A DNA stretch of 64,000 bases, taken from NCBI GenBank assembly GCA_032027145.1, contig JAVSMP010000001.1:62001-126000 (forward strand), given 5' to 3'. Positions within the stretch are counted from its first letter, which is position 1, and each line of letters begins with the position of its first letter. Made by a program: the position numbers and the translations under genes. A model generated the notes under the pieces. The model was not told where the DNA came from. It was given only the letters and a program-made list of their open reading frames with translations, and did not search any database. This document shows positions 8,751 to 17,702 of this stretch, piece by piece. Source of the DNA: Ignavibacterium sp. GTDB lineage: Bacteria > Bacteroidota > Ignavibacteria > Ignavibacteriales > Ignavibacteriaceae.

Positions 8751-10199
8751 TTAAGTAATTATTGTTTTTATATCAGTAAGAATTTTTTTATTTGCAAGTA
8801 TAAGTAAAATATCACCAGCTTCAACGGTTGTAGAACCTTTAGGAACAACATATTGTTCATTCCTGTTTATCAGAACTATTAAACTATCTTTCGGCAAACC
8901 AAGCTCCACAACAGTCTTACCGGCAGCGCCCGAATTATCAGAAATATAAAAATCGTAAAGGTCGTTATCATCGCCGTGCATTGATTCAAATTCAATCGGT
9001 GATCTTATCTTTTTAATATATGGCGCATCCAGTTTTAGCCATCTTGCAACGTATGTTAAACTCCAGCCCTGTAATAATGCTGATGTAAAAACGATAAAGA
9101 ATACAATACTAAATATCAACCGCGCATATTTAACTTCGGCTAATAAAGGGAATGTTGCCAGAATAATAGGAACTGCTCCCCGAAGACCGACCCACGAAAT
9201 AAAGACCTTTTCTTTAAAGCTGACCTTTGTAAAAATTAAAGATATAAATACAGCTACAGGTCGTGCAATAAACATAAGAACAACCGATAACACAAGTCCG
9301 ATTCCAATTATCGGAATTATTTCTGATGGAAAAACCAGTAAACCAAGTGTAAGAAACATGCTTATCTGCCCAAGCCAGGCAAGACCATCAAAAAATCTTA
9401 ATAAACTTTTCTTTTGAACGAAATCTCTGTTGCCCACAGCAATACCTGTAAGATATACTGCTAAAAATCCACTGCCGCCAATAAGATTTGTTGCAGCATA
9501 TATCATACAAGCTAAACCAACTAATAAAACCGGATAAACACCTTCATTCTCTAATTTAATTTTATTCATTATTAAGACAACAATTCTTCCCATTGTTAAA
9601 CCAATCAGAAACCCAAAACCAAATTGAAATACAATCAGCTTTGCAAAACTCAGCCAATCAGAAAGGGGATTTGTAATTGTTTCAATCAAACTGATTGTTA
9701 AAAATATTGCCATCGGATCATTACTGCCTGATTCAAACTCAAGAAGCGGCTTTAAGTTATCTTTAAGACTTACATTTTTTGAGCGCAATACATTAAATAC
9801 TGCCGCTGCATCTGTTGAAGAAATTATTGCTCCTAAAAGCAAACCATAGATCATATCTATTTTCAGAATGTATGAAGCAATTACTCCAAATACCAAAGCT
9901 GAAATTATCACACCAAAAGATGCAAGACTGAGTGCTTGAAATCTTATCGGTCTTACTTCCTGTAAACTTGTACTTAAACCACCCGAAAAAAGTATAAACA
10001 CCAGCGCAATAATTGCGATATTCTGTGCAATTAATGCCTCATTAAAATATATTCCGCCTATTCCTTCAGAACCGGCAAGCATACCAAGAGCAATAAATAA
10101 AATTAGTGTCGGCAAGCCAAGGTTATCAAATATCTTTGCAAATACTATACTTAAAAGTATAAGTATTGCACTGCCGAGCAGGAAATAATCAAGAATCAT
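8751..10199 (-). CDS. NhaP-type K+(Na+)/H+ antiporter with C-terminal RCK_C domain
   Basis: A 482-residue CPA1-family cation/proton antiporter. About twelve hydrophobic helices cover residues 1-390, with the family motifs GMLAGSEGIGG, LLGAIISSTDAAAVFNVLR (ion-binding aspartate region), FESGSNDPMAIFLT and WVGLRGAVPIILATFP. The last 90 residues are soluble and match a TrkA C-terminal (RCK_C) ligand-binding domain ending in EAGDILLILANKK. This is the layout of potassium/proton antiporters of the NhaP2/CvrA type, which excrete K+ and may be gated by a nucleotide. It sits near trkA-trkH, the K+ import system, which supports a potassium role. ATG start at 10199; the upstream 269 bases are shared with the divergent ppk gene. 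Confidence 0.9.
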   Translation of the reverse strand: MILDYFLLGSAILILLSIVFAKIFDNLGLPTLILFIALGMLAGSEGIGGIYFNEALIAQNIAIIALVFILFSGGLSTSLQEVRPIRFQALSLASFGVIISALVFGVIASYILKIDMIYGLLLGAIISSTDAAAVFNVLRSKNVSLKDNLKPLLEFESGSNDPMAIFLTISLIETITNPLSDWLSFAKLIVFQFGFGFLIGLTMGRIVVLIMNKIKLENEGVYPVLLVGLACMIYAATNLIGGSGFLAVYLTGIAVGNRDFVQKKSLLRFFDGLAWLGQISMFLTLGLLVFPSEIIPIIGIGLVLSVVLMFIARPVAVFISLIFTKVSFKEKVFISWVGLRGAVPIILATFPLLAEVKYARLIFSIVFFIVFTSALLQGWSLTYVARWLKLDAPYIKKIRSPIEFESMHGDDNDLYDFYISDNSGAAGKTVVELGLPKDSLIVLINRNEQYVVPKGSTTVEAGDILLILANKKILTDIKTIIT

Positions 10200-10439
10200 A
10201 TTTTCATTACTACAGGATTTGATTTTTAAAAAATGATTGGCAATTTAAAAAACTTAGAGCAACATTTCTAATATATTGTTTTCATTTAACTTATTACTTC
10301 GTAAAATTATTGCTAAAAATTGCAGCTCAAGTAATACTTTTAATATGCTTATTGGGAAAAAATACCGATCACTTACTATATAATGTTGTTTTAAGTCAAT
10401 TCTAAGAGCTTTTTATCGGCAAATCTTTTGCAAATAGGT

Positions 10440-10447
10440 TATATTTG
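10440..10447 (+). promoter_or_regulatory. predicted -7 promoter box for ppk
   Basis: TATATTTG matches the Bacteroidota sigma-factor -7 consensus TAnnTTTG and lies 21 bases upstream of the ppk ATG. I cannot identify a convincing -33 element at the usual spacing. Confidence 0.45.
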
Positions 10448-10468
10448 CATCCCAATGTAATTGATTAA

Positions 10469-12586
10469 ATGAATACTAAAGAATTATTAAAAAAGTACAG
10501 TAAACCTGAAAATTTTATCAACCGTGATTTAAGCTGGGTTGAGTTTAATAAACGTGTTCTGGATGAAGCACTTAATCCCGAGCTGCCTTTGCTTGATAAG
10601 ATAAAATTTATCTCAATATTCTGTTCTAACCTGGATGAATTTTATATGATCAGAGTGTCAGGAATAAAGGAGCAGATCGCAGCAAATATCTCTGAGCCCG
10701 CAATTGACGGACTTACACCTATAGAACAGCTTAATAAGGTAGAGATAGCATTAAAGCCATTACTTAAGAAGCTTGATGATCTATGGACAATTGAAATAAT
10801 ACCTGCATTAAAAGAACAAGGTATCAGCCTTATTTCACTTAACGAGCTAAGCAATACTGATAAAGAGAAACTAACTAATTATTTTAAAAAAGAAATATTT
10901 CCTGTTTTAACTCCATTAGCATTTGATCCCGGAAGACCTTTCCCTTACATCTCAAACTTAAGTTTAAACCTTGCAATACTTATTAAAAAACCAAATGGAG
11001 AACAGCATTTTGCAAGAGTAAAGATGCCAAGTATTTTACCGAGACTGCTGCAGGTTGATAGTATATTGGATTCAAACAAATCATCAAATGTTGATGGAAA
11101 TTTCTTTGCAACTTATATATGGCTCGGTGATATTATCAAAGAAAATTTGAATTTACTTTTCCCCGGAATGGAAATAGTTGAAGCTCATAGATTCAGAATT
11201 ACAAGAAATACAGATATTGAGCTTCAGGAAGATGAAGCTGACGACTTATTAAGTGTAATGGAAGAAAACATAAAACAAAGAAGATTCGGCAGTGTAGTCA
11301 GATTAGAAGTAGGGCATCCAATGCCTGATTTTATGCTTGATACATTAATTGAAAATCTGGAAATAAATAAAGAGGATGTTCATACATCAGATGGACCGCT
11401 TGGATTGAGTGATGTAATGAGTTTGTACAATCTGCCAGTGCATCTGCTAAAAGAAAAACCATTTTATCCTGTTACTCCAAAAGTATTTGAAGAAGATGAA
11501 GATTATTTTTCAATAATCAGACAAAAAGATGTTCTTCTTCATCATCCATACCATTCATTTACACCTGTTATTGATTTTATTAAAAATGCCGCAAAGGATC
11601 CGGATGTATTAGCAATAAAGCAGACACTATACAGGGTTGGCTCTGATTCTCCAATAATCAAATGTTTAATCGAAGCAGCAGAAATGGGAAAACAAGTTGC
11701 CGTGCTTGTAGAACTTAAAGCAAGATTTGATGAACAAAATAATATTTTTTGGGCAAGAGAACTTGAAAAAGTTGGAATACATGTTGTTTATGGTTTGGTT
11801 GGATTAAAGATACATGCCAAGATGACTCTTGTTGTCAGAAAAGAATATGATGGTGTTAAAAGATATGTGCATATTTCAACCGGAAATTACAACGCAATTA
11901 CTGCAAAGCTTTATACTGATTTGGGATTTTTTACTTCAGATGAAGATATATGCAGTGATGTTTCTGATATCTTTAATTTTCTTACTGGATACTCCAAACA
12001 AAAAGAATATAAAAAACTGCTGGTATCGCCAGTAAATATGCGTGAAAAAGTTTTAGAGCTGATTAATAAAGAAATTGAAAATGCCGCAGCAGGCGCAGAG
12101 GCAAAAATTTATATGAAGCTTAATTCACTTGTTGATCCGGTAATTATATCAGCATTATATGAAGCATCATCTGCCGGGGTTGATATTAAGCTTGTCATCC
12201 GAGGTGTGTGCAGTTTAATACCCGGTGTTAAAGGACTTAGTGAAAATATTGAAGTCAGAAGCATTGTAGGCAGATTTCTTGAACATAGCAGAGTTTTTTA
12301 TTTCTATAATGATGGAAACGAAAAAGTATTTATCAGCAGTGCGGATATGATGCAAAGAAATCTTGATAGAAGAGTTGAAGTTGCAGTTCCGGTTGAAAAC
12401 CAAAAATTAAAAGAAGAAATAATAGGTACATTAATAAAAGTTACTTTGAAAGATAATGTTAAAGCTCGCTTTTTGCAGCCTGATGGCAGTTATAAATTCT
12501 CTGAACTTAAAGAAACAACAAAAAAGGTTAACAGTCAGGAATGGCTCATGAAACATAATTTGAAAACAACCGGTGTCAGAAATTAA
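10469..12586 (+). CDS. ppk1: polyphosphate kinase
   Basis: A 705-residue polyphosphate kinase 1, which reversibly transfers the gamma phosphate of ATP to polyphosphate chains. The N-terminal domain opens with the hallmark NRDLSWVEFNKRVLDEA. The two phospholipase-D-like catalytic halves each carry their histidine: His449 in LKIHAKMTL (the autophosphorylated residue of PPK1 by family alignment) and His606 in FLEHSRVFYF. Other family signatures include HHPYHSF and HISTGNYN. Length agrees with PPK1. It is transcribed divergently from the NhaP-type antiporter, with a -7 box at 10440-10447, and is followed 86 bases later by mrp. Confidence 0.97.
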   Translation: MNTKELLKKYSKPENFINRDLSWVEFNKRVLDEALNPELPLLDKIKFISIFCSNLDEFYMIRVSGIKEQIAANISEPAIDGLTPIEQLNKVEIALKPLLKKLDDLWTIEIIPALKEQGISLISLNELSNTDKEKLTNYFKKEIFPVLTPLAFDPGRPFPYISNLSLNLAILIKKPNGEQHFARVKMPSILPRLLQVDSILDSNKSSNVDGNFFATYIWLGDIIKENLNLLFPGMEIVEAHRFRITRNTDIELQEDEADDLLSVMEENIKQRRFGSVVRLEVGHPMPDFMLDTLIENLEINKEDVHTSDGPLGLSDVMSLYNLPVHLLKEKPFYPVTPKVFEEDEDYFSIIRQKDVLLHHPYHSFTPVIDFIKNAAKDPDVLAIKQTLYRVGSDSPIIKCLIEAAEMGKQVAVLVELKARFDEQNNIFWARELEKVGIHVVYGLVGLKIHAKMTLVVRKEYDGVKRYVHISTGNYNAITAKLYTDLGFFTSDEDICSDVSDIFNFLTGYSKQKEYKKLLVSPVNMREKVLELINKEIENAAAGAEAKIYMKLNSLVDPVIISALYEASSAGVDIKLVIRGVCSLIPGVKGLSENIEVRSIVGRFLEHSRVFYFYNDGNEKVFISSADMMQRNLDRRVEVAVPVENQKLKEEIIGTLIKVTLKDNVKARFLQPDGSYKFSELKETTKKVNSQEWLMKHNLKTTGVRN

Positions 12587-12672
12587 GAATCTTATAAAGT
12601 TATTTTTTTTACAGCACATAAATATTTTTATAACAATATATCTAATACAATTCATATTCCTAAGGTAAGATA

Positions 12673-13779
12673 ATGTCCGAAATAACAAAAAGCAGTTTGA
12701 TAAACTCAATAAAAAATGTAAAGCATCCTGAGTTAAATGTTAATCTGATAACAATGAATTCCATAAAAAAGTTCGATCAGAAAGATGGAGAAATCTTTTT
12801 AGAACTTTCTGTTACAGCAAACAATCCCGATGATATTAAAACAGCTATCACCGATCAGATAAAAAATGATTTCAAAGAAGTAAAAAAAGTTAATCTAAGC
12901 ATCAAAGCAAGAAGCTCTTCTCATATAACTACTCATAAAGACCCGCGCAAGGATGCAATATTGCCGGGCGTTAAAAACACTATTGCAGTCGCAAGCGGAA
13001 AGGGTGGAGTCGGCAAAAGCACAGTTGCTGTTAATCTTGCAGTGGCATTAGCTCAGGATGGTGCAATGGTTGGTTTAATAGATGCAGATATTTATGGTCC
13101 AAGTATCCCACTGATGCTTGGCGCAAATGACAGACCAAAAGTTTATCAGGCAGAAAATTCCGTTAAGATTGTACCGCTTGAAAATTATGGAATTAAATTT
13201 ATGTCAATAGGTTTACTTGTTGATGAAAAAGATCCTATAATATGGCGAGGTCCTATGGCAAGCGGAGCAATTAAACAATTTATGACCGATGTGGATTGGG
13301 GTGAACTTGATTATCTATTGTTCGATCTGCCTCCGGGCACAGGTGATATTCAGCTTACACTTGTCCAGACAATTCCTTTAACAGGTGCTGTTATTGTTAC
13401 AACACCTCAGGAAGTTTCGTTGATCGATGCACGAAAAGCTCTGAAAATGTTTGAACGAGTAAATGTACCAGTACTTGGAGTAGTAGAAAACATGAGCTAC
13501 TTTATCGCACCTGATACAGGCAAAAAATATGATATATTCGGATTTGGCGGAGGCGAAAAAATCTGTAAAGAATTAAATACAAATTTACTTGGTGGAATCC
13601 CTATTGATCCGCGTATCAGACAAGGCGGAGATAATGGTAAACCGATGGTGTTCGCTATTCCTGATGCAGAGGAAACTAAAATATTAATGGATATATCAAG
13701 AAAACTTACTGAACAGGTAAACATCCGTAATACCGGTTTAGATGATAAAATAGAAATAGACCTTGGTGATAATAATTAA
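12673..13779 (+). CDS. mrp: Mrp/ApbC-family Fe-S cluster carrier ATPase
   Basis: A 368-residue Mrp/NBP35-type P-loop protein that carries [4Fe-4S] clusters to apoproteins. The N-terminal ~80 residues are a MIP18/DUF59-like domain. The deviant Walker A is SGKGGVGKST, followed by IDADIYGPSIP and LLFDLPPGTGD. The usual C-terminal CPxC, expected right after the ENMSYF motif, is absent: the sequence reads ENMSYFIAPDTGKKYDIFG, without cysteine. Cluster binding must therefore use other residues, or the protein works differently. An AAGG ribosome site precedes the ATG. A NifU-type protein lies 1.6 kb downstream on the same strand, consistent with Fe-S assembly. Confidence 0.9.
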   Translation: MSEITKSSLINSIKNVKHPELNVNLITMNSIKKFDQKDGEIFLELSVTANNPDDIKTAITDQIKNDFKEVKKVNLSIKARSSSHITTHKDPRKDAILPGVKNTIAVASGKGGVGKSTVAVNLAVALAQDGAMVGLIDADIYGPSIPLMLGANDRPKVYQAENSVKIVPLENYGIKFMSIGLLVDEKDPIIWRGPMASGAIKQFMTDVDWGELDYLLFDLPPGTGDIQLTLVQTIPLTGAVIVTTPQEVSLIDARKALKMFERVNVPVLGVVENMSYFIAPDTGKKYDIFGFGGGEKICKELNTNLLGGIPIDPRIRQGGDNGKPMVFAIPDAEETKILMDISRKLTEQVNIRNTGLDDKIEIDLGDNN

Positions 13780-14021
13780 ATTCAGGCTTCTGAAAGACTA
13801 TTCTAATAATTAAAAGATTGGGGAGTATTATTCTATAAGTGAAAAAGTGACTAATTCAAAATTTCTTAATCTTGATTCTGAGATTAGTTATAAGTGTCTA
13901 TTGCAGCAAATATTCAGAGATGTCAAATAATTTTCAATAAAGAGCATCCTTACATGGATAAGTAGGAATTAAACTTTATTGGTTTTATTTTAGATTAACT
14001 AAAAACAATTGAGGTGATAAA

Positions 14022-15290
14022 ATGAAAAACATAATCTTTTTATTTTTCTTATTCTCGCTCTCATTGGCTGCTCAATCCTTACCTGTTGCCGGAAAAACTT
14101 ACTTATTAAAATATGACCCTGCGGAAAAAAATATTTTCACAAAGGATTCTAAAATTATACTTGTTTACGCATTTGATTACTGGGGCACAAAAGGAACTTC
14201 ATCAGAAGGACCTGAGTCCTTATTTCAAAATGTTATTAAACCCGATAAAGGAAGAAAAAAAGAAATCAATATGTTACCATTAAACGGTATCTTTACCGCT
14301 GAGATTAATATTCCGGACTCAGCAGAATTGCTTTCATACTATCTTACCGACGGTAATAATTCTGATTTTAATGATAAAAAAACTTATACAAGTTATGTTT
14401 ATAATAACTCCGGTAAACCCGTCAAAGGGGCAAGATTCAGAAATATCGATTTCCTGATAATGGCTGGCGCTGATAATAAAACCTGCATTGATGAAATAGA
14501 AAATGAGCTTAAAGACTATCCGGATTTTCATATTGCACGCTATGTGTTTTGGGATAAAAAATTTAATGGCGAAAAAGATTTTGAAAAGCTGCTTCTGTTG
14601 TACAATGATTTCGAAAAAGAGTTCAATCAATTGAAAGAAAGATTTCCTGATGATTATGAGCTTTTAAACGCACAAGGTAAAGGCTATGTTGCCTTTCAAT
14701 CAGCTTTGAGTGGTGTTTTAATGCCTTATTATGAATCAGCTTCTAAAAAAATTATTGAAATCGCTGAACAGATTCCAGATGGTAAGCGAGCTTCGATTAT
14801 TCAGAGAATGTATGACATGAATCAAAGACAAAAAAAATCAGCTGAGTTCAATAAAGAAATTATTGGAAAGCCTTCAATTGATTTTCAATTTGTGACAACA
14901 AAGGGTGAAAAAAGAATGCTTTCAGATTTTAAAGGTAAAGTTGTTCTTTTGGACTTTTGGGGAACATGGTGCGGACCCTGTGTTGGTGAAATTCCAAATC
15001 TCGTAAAAGCTTATCAAATGTTCAGAGAAAAGGGATTTGAAATAATTAGTATTAGCAGCGATCTGATGTTTAACTCCAAAAATGAGGATGAGTTTAAAAA
15101 GTTTACTGAAGAAAATAATATGAGTTGGACTCAGGCTTTAGATGACAAAGACCAGACTATTCACAAACTATATAATATTGTACACTGGCCGACTTTATAT
15201 CTTATTGATAAAAACGGAACAATAATCAGGGATGAAAATGTTTTAAGAGGTGCTCAGCTTGAAGAAACACTTGCAGAAGTTTTAAACTAA
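14022..15290 (+). CDS. secreted TlpA-type thioredoxin-fold protein
   Basis: A 422-residue exported protein. A signal peptide covers residues 1 to about 18 (IIFLFFLFSLSLAAQS). Residues about 19-280 form an unrecognised domain with a charged helical portion. The last ~140 residues are a TlpA/ResA-like thioredoxin fold with the redox-active motif FWGTWCGPCVGEIPN and the cis-proline loop HWPTLYLIDKNG. By family it would reduce disulfides or mature c-type cytochromes in the periplasm; its partner is not in view. The start is set by GAGGTGAT six bases upstream of the ATG, preceded by 242 bases without other features. Confidence 0.85.
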   Translation: MKNIIFLFFLFSLSLAAQSLPVAGKTYLLKYDPAEKNIFTKDSKIILVYAFDYWGTKGTSSEGPESLFQNVIKPDKGRKKEINMLPLNGIFTAEINIPDSAELLSYYLTDGNNSDFNDKKTYTSYVYNNSGKPVKGARFRNIDFLIMAGADNKTCIDEIENELKDYPDFHIARYVFWDKKFNGEKDFEKLLLLYNDFEKEFNQLKERFPDDYELLNAQGKGYVAFQSALSGVLMPYYESASKKIIEIAEQIPDGKRASIIQRMYDMNQRQKKSAEFNKEIIGKPSIDFQFVTTKGEKRMLSDFKGKVVLLDFWGTWCGPCVGEIPNLVKAYQMFREKGFEIISISSDLMFNSKNEDEFKKFTEENNMSWTQALDDKDQTIHKLYNIVHWPTLYLIDKNGTIIRDENVLRGAQLEETLAEVLN

Positions 15291-15384
15291 AGCAATTTCT
15301 TTTTCAACCGGTTAATCAGCCTGTTGAAATATTTTTGGAAATTATAATAATTCTAAGTTAAGCCAATTGCACCAGTTCAAAAAT

Positions 15385-15618
15385 ATGACTCATATAAGAA
15401 GCGAAATACAAAAAGTACTTAACAACATCAGACCATTTTTGCAAGCTGATAATGGCGATATAGAACTTGTTGATATTACTGAAGATGGAATAGTTAAAGT
15501 ACGACTGCTTGGAGCTTGTGAAACCTGCCCGCTTTCTGTTATGACATTACGCGCAGGCATTGAAAGAGCAATTTTGAACGAAGTTCCTTCTGTAAAAAGA
15601 ATTGAAGCAACTGATTGA
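15385..15618 (+). CDS. NifU C-terminal-domain Fe-S scaffold/carrier
   Basis: A 77-residue protein equal to a stand-alone NifU C-terminal domain. It has [16 protein letters not shown] and the cluster-binding GACETCPLS, with two cysteines in CxxC arrangement, followed by the MTLRAGIE helix. Such proteins hold [4Fe-4S] clusters for transfer to apoproteins. The frame extends upstream to a TTG at 15367, but the ATG at 15385 gives the usual family N-terminus and is chosen here. It is followed four bases later by the permease gene. It probably cooperates with the Mrp-type carrier upstream, which is inference from position. Confidence 0.9.
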   Translation: MTHIRSEIQKVLNNIRPFLQADNGDIELVDITEDGIVKVRLLGACETCPLSVMTLRAGIERAILNEVPSVKRIEATD

Positions 15619-15622
15619 TTAA

Positions 15623-16675
15623 ATGACTGAAATTTTAAGTAAAAAAATATTCAACTACCTTTTTGTGTTTATCGGCATAGTTGCGGTTATCTTTTTACTG
15701 TATGTACTAAGCAATGTTGTAATTCTGTTCGTTCTTTCAGTACTTCTTGGTTTTATTTTTGCACCATTTGTTCGCTTACTTGAAGGGAAAGGTTTATCCC
15801 GAACAGTTTCAACCTTAAGTGTTTTCCTTTCCTTTGCATTTTTAGTTTACCTTGCTCTTTCATCAGTCATACCAAAGCTTGTATATCAAATGGATCAGCT
15901 AATTATTGCATTAAAAGATTTTTCACTTAATGAAGAGCTGAATATAATTGAGCAAAAACTATTAAGTATTTTCCCTTTCTTTGATAAGGGTAATTTGGTT
16001 AAGAAGGCTGAAGATATTATATCAACTTCATTTAATGACCTGATAAATCATCTTACTTTTTATCTGGGCAGTATTGTCTCTATTGCTTCTTTTTTTGTAA
16101 TCGTACCATTTATATCCTTCTTCTTATTAAAAGATACTGATGCAATACAGAAAGGACTGATATACAAGGTTCCTAATAAATATTTTGAAGTATCTTATTG
16201 GATACTTAAAAGAGTAACTCTTCAGCTTGGAAGATTTGTAAGAGCCTGGATTTTTGATGCAACATTTGTTGGAGTATTTATTGGCTTTGGTTTTTATTTT
16301 ATCGGTTTGCCAAATGCTATGCCGCTTGGAGTAATTGCAGGTATAGGACATCTTGTTCCTTATTTTGGTCCAATTATCGGGGGAATACCTGCAATTATTT
16401 TATCTATAATGATTACCGGAAATCTGTCAATGATTCCATTAATCTTATTAGTAATTGCATTAACTTATACTATTGATAACGGTTTTGTACAGCCTTATAT
16501 TTTTTCAAAAAGTGTTGATATACATCCGATACTTATAATACTTTTAATCATTGCGGGAAGCGAATTGTTCGGAATAATTGGGATGCTGCTTGCTGTACCA
16601 ACTGCAACAATAATCAAAACTGCATTAAAAGAAATTTATTTTGCTTATAAAAATTATAGTATCGCAAAACTATAA
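15623..16675 (+). CDS. AI-2E family transporter (PerM/YdiK type)
   Basis: A 350-residue integral membrane protein with about eight hydrophobic helices: two pairs at the N-terminus, an amphipathic central region (residues about 85-140) and a C-terminal block. The C-terminal block includes the family signature GHLVPYFGPIIGGIPA and IDNGFVQPYIFSKSVDIHPI. The family contains the autoinducer-2 exporter TqsA and a few Na+/H+ antiporters; the substrate here cannot be told from sequence. It starts four bases after the NifU-type gene and ends six bases from the convergent moxR stop. Confidence 0.9.
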   Translation: MTEILSKKIFNYLFVFIGIVAVIFLLYVLSNVVILFVLSVLLGFIFAPFVRLLEGKGLSRTVSTLSVFLSFAFLVYLALSSVIPKLVYQMDQLIIALKDFSLNEELNIIEQKLLSIFPFFDKGNLVKKAEDIISTSFNDLINHLTFYLGSIVSIASFFVIVPFISFFLLKDTDAIQKGLIYKVPNKYFEVSYWILKRVTLQLGRFVRAWIFDATFVGVFIGFGFYFIGLPNAMPLGVIAGIGHLVPYFGPIIGGIPAIILSIMITGNLSMIPLILLVIALTYTIDNGFVQPYIFSKSVDIHPILIILLIIAGSELFGIIGMLLAVPTATIIKTALKEIYFAYKNYSIAKL

Positions 16676-16681
16676 ATCAGG

Positions 16682-17683
16682 CTAAATTTTTTCTTCAATA
16701 ATTTTCTTTATCACATCAACTGAAGATATTCCATCAGCTTCTGCACTAAAGTTTGTAATTATTCTGTGGCGTAAAACAGGCAGCATTACAGATTTTACAT
16801 CATCAATATTTGGCGTGAATCTGCCTTCCATAATTGCTTTAGTTTTTGCTGCTAAAACAAGATATTGAGATGCTCTCGGACCAGCGCCCCAGGTAACCCA
16901 GTCTTTAACATATTTAGGAGCATTGCTGTTTACAGGTCTTGTCATATTAGAGATCTTAACGGCAAACTCAATTACATTTGGTGCTACTGGTACTTTCAGA
17001 ACAAGTTTCTGATAATCTAAAATTTCCTGAGCTGTAACGACTTTATTTAGTTCTGCCTTATACTGGCTTGTTGTAGTCTGAACAACTTTAACTTCTTCAT
17101 CAGCAGTCGGATAATCTAACCATAGATTGAACATAAACCTGTCCAGTTGAGCTTCGGGCAGTGGATATGTTCCTTCCTGCTCTATTGGATTTTGTGTTGC
17201 TAAAACAAAAAATGGTTCAGGAAGCTGATAAGTTTTTCCTGCAGCAGTTACTTTATGCTCCTGCATTGCTTCAAGAAGTGCAGCCTGTGTTTTTGGCGGG
17301 GTTCGGTTAATTTCATCAGCAAGGATAATATTAGCAAACACTGGTCCTGATATAAATCTGAAACTTCTTTGCTTTGTTATATTGTCTTCATCCAGGATTT
17401 CTGTTCCGGTAATATCGCTTGGCATCAAATCGGGAGTAAATTGTATTCTGCTGAATTTTAAGTCCAAAACTTCTGCAAGTGTTTTAATCAATAATGTTTT
17501 TGCTAAACCCGGAACGCCAACCAGTAAACAATGCCCGCGTGAGAGCAGTGCTATAATCAGATGATCAATAATGGAACTTTGCCCAACTATAACTTTAGAA
17601 ATTTCAGTTTTAATCTCATCAATTTTTTTATTTAACTGTTCTACTAACAGAACATCTTCTTTACCGGAGTTTGGATTACTCAA
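16682..17683 (-). CDS. MoxR-family AAA+ ATPase
   Basis: A 333-residue AAA+ protein of the MoxR family, cytoplasmic chaperone-like ATPases that act on extracytoplasmic or metal-binding client complexes. Walker A is GVPGLAKT, Walker B is ILADEINRTPPKTQAALLEAMQE, sensor 1 is FVLATQNPIEQEGTYPLPEAQLDRF, and the C-terminal lid carries GAGPRASQ. The start is TTG at 17683 with AAAAGG eight bases upstream; no internal ATG is available near the N-terminus. MoxR genes are usually followed by DUF58 and von Willebrand factor A genes, but here the next gene downstream is convergent and none is present. It is the last gene of a run with three periplasmic PPIase-type genes, 19 bases after the last. Confidence 0.92.
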   Translation of the reverse strand: MSNPNSGKEDVLLVEQLNKKIDEIKTEISKVIVGQSSIIDHLIIALLSRGHCLLVGVPGLAKTLLIKTLAEVLDLKFSRIQFTPDLMPSDITGTEILDEDNITKQRSFRFISGPVFANIILADEINRTPPKTQAALLEAMQEHKVTAAGKTYQLPEPFFVLATQNPIEQEGTYPLPEAQLDRFMFNLWLDYPTADEEVKVVQTTTSQYKAELNKVVTAQEILDYQKLVLKVPVAPNVIEFAVKISNMTRPVNSNAPKYVKDWVTWGAGPRASQYLVLAAKTKAIMEGRFTPNIDDVKSVMLPVLRHRIITNFSAEADGISSVDVIKKIIEEKI

Positions 17684-17702
17684 TTTTAGCCTTTTGTTTT
17701 AC

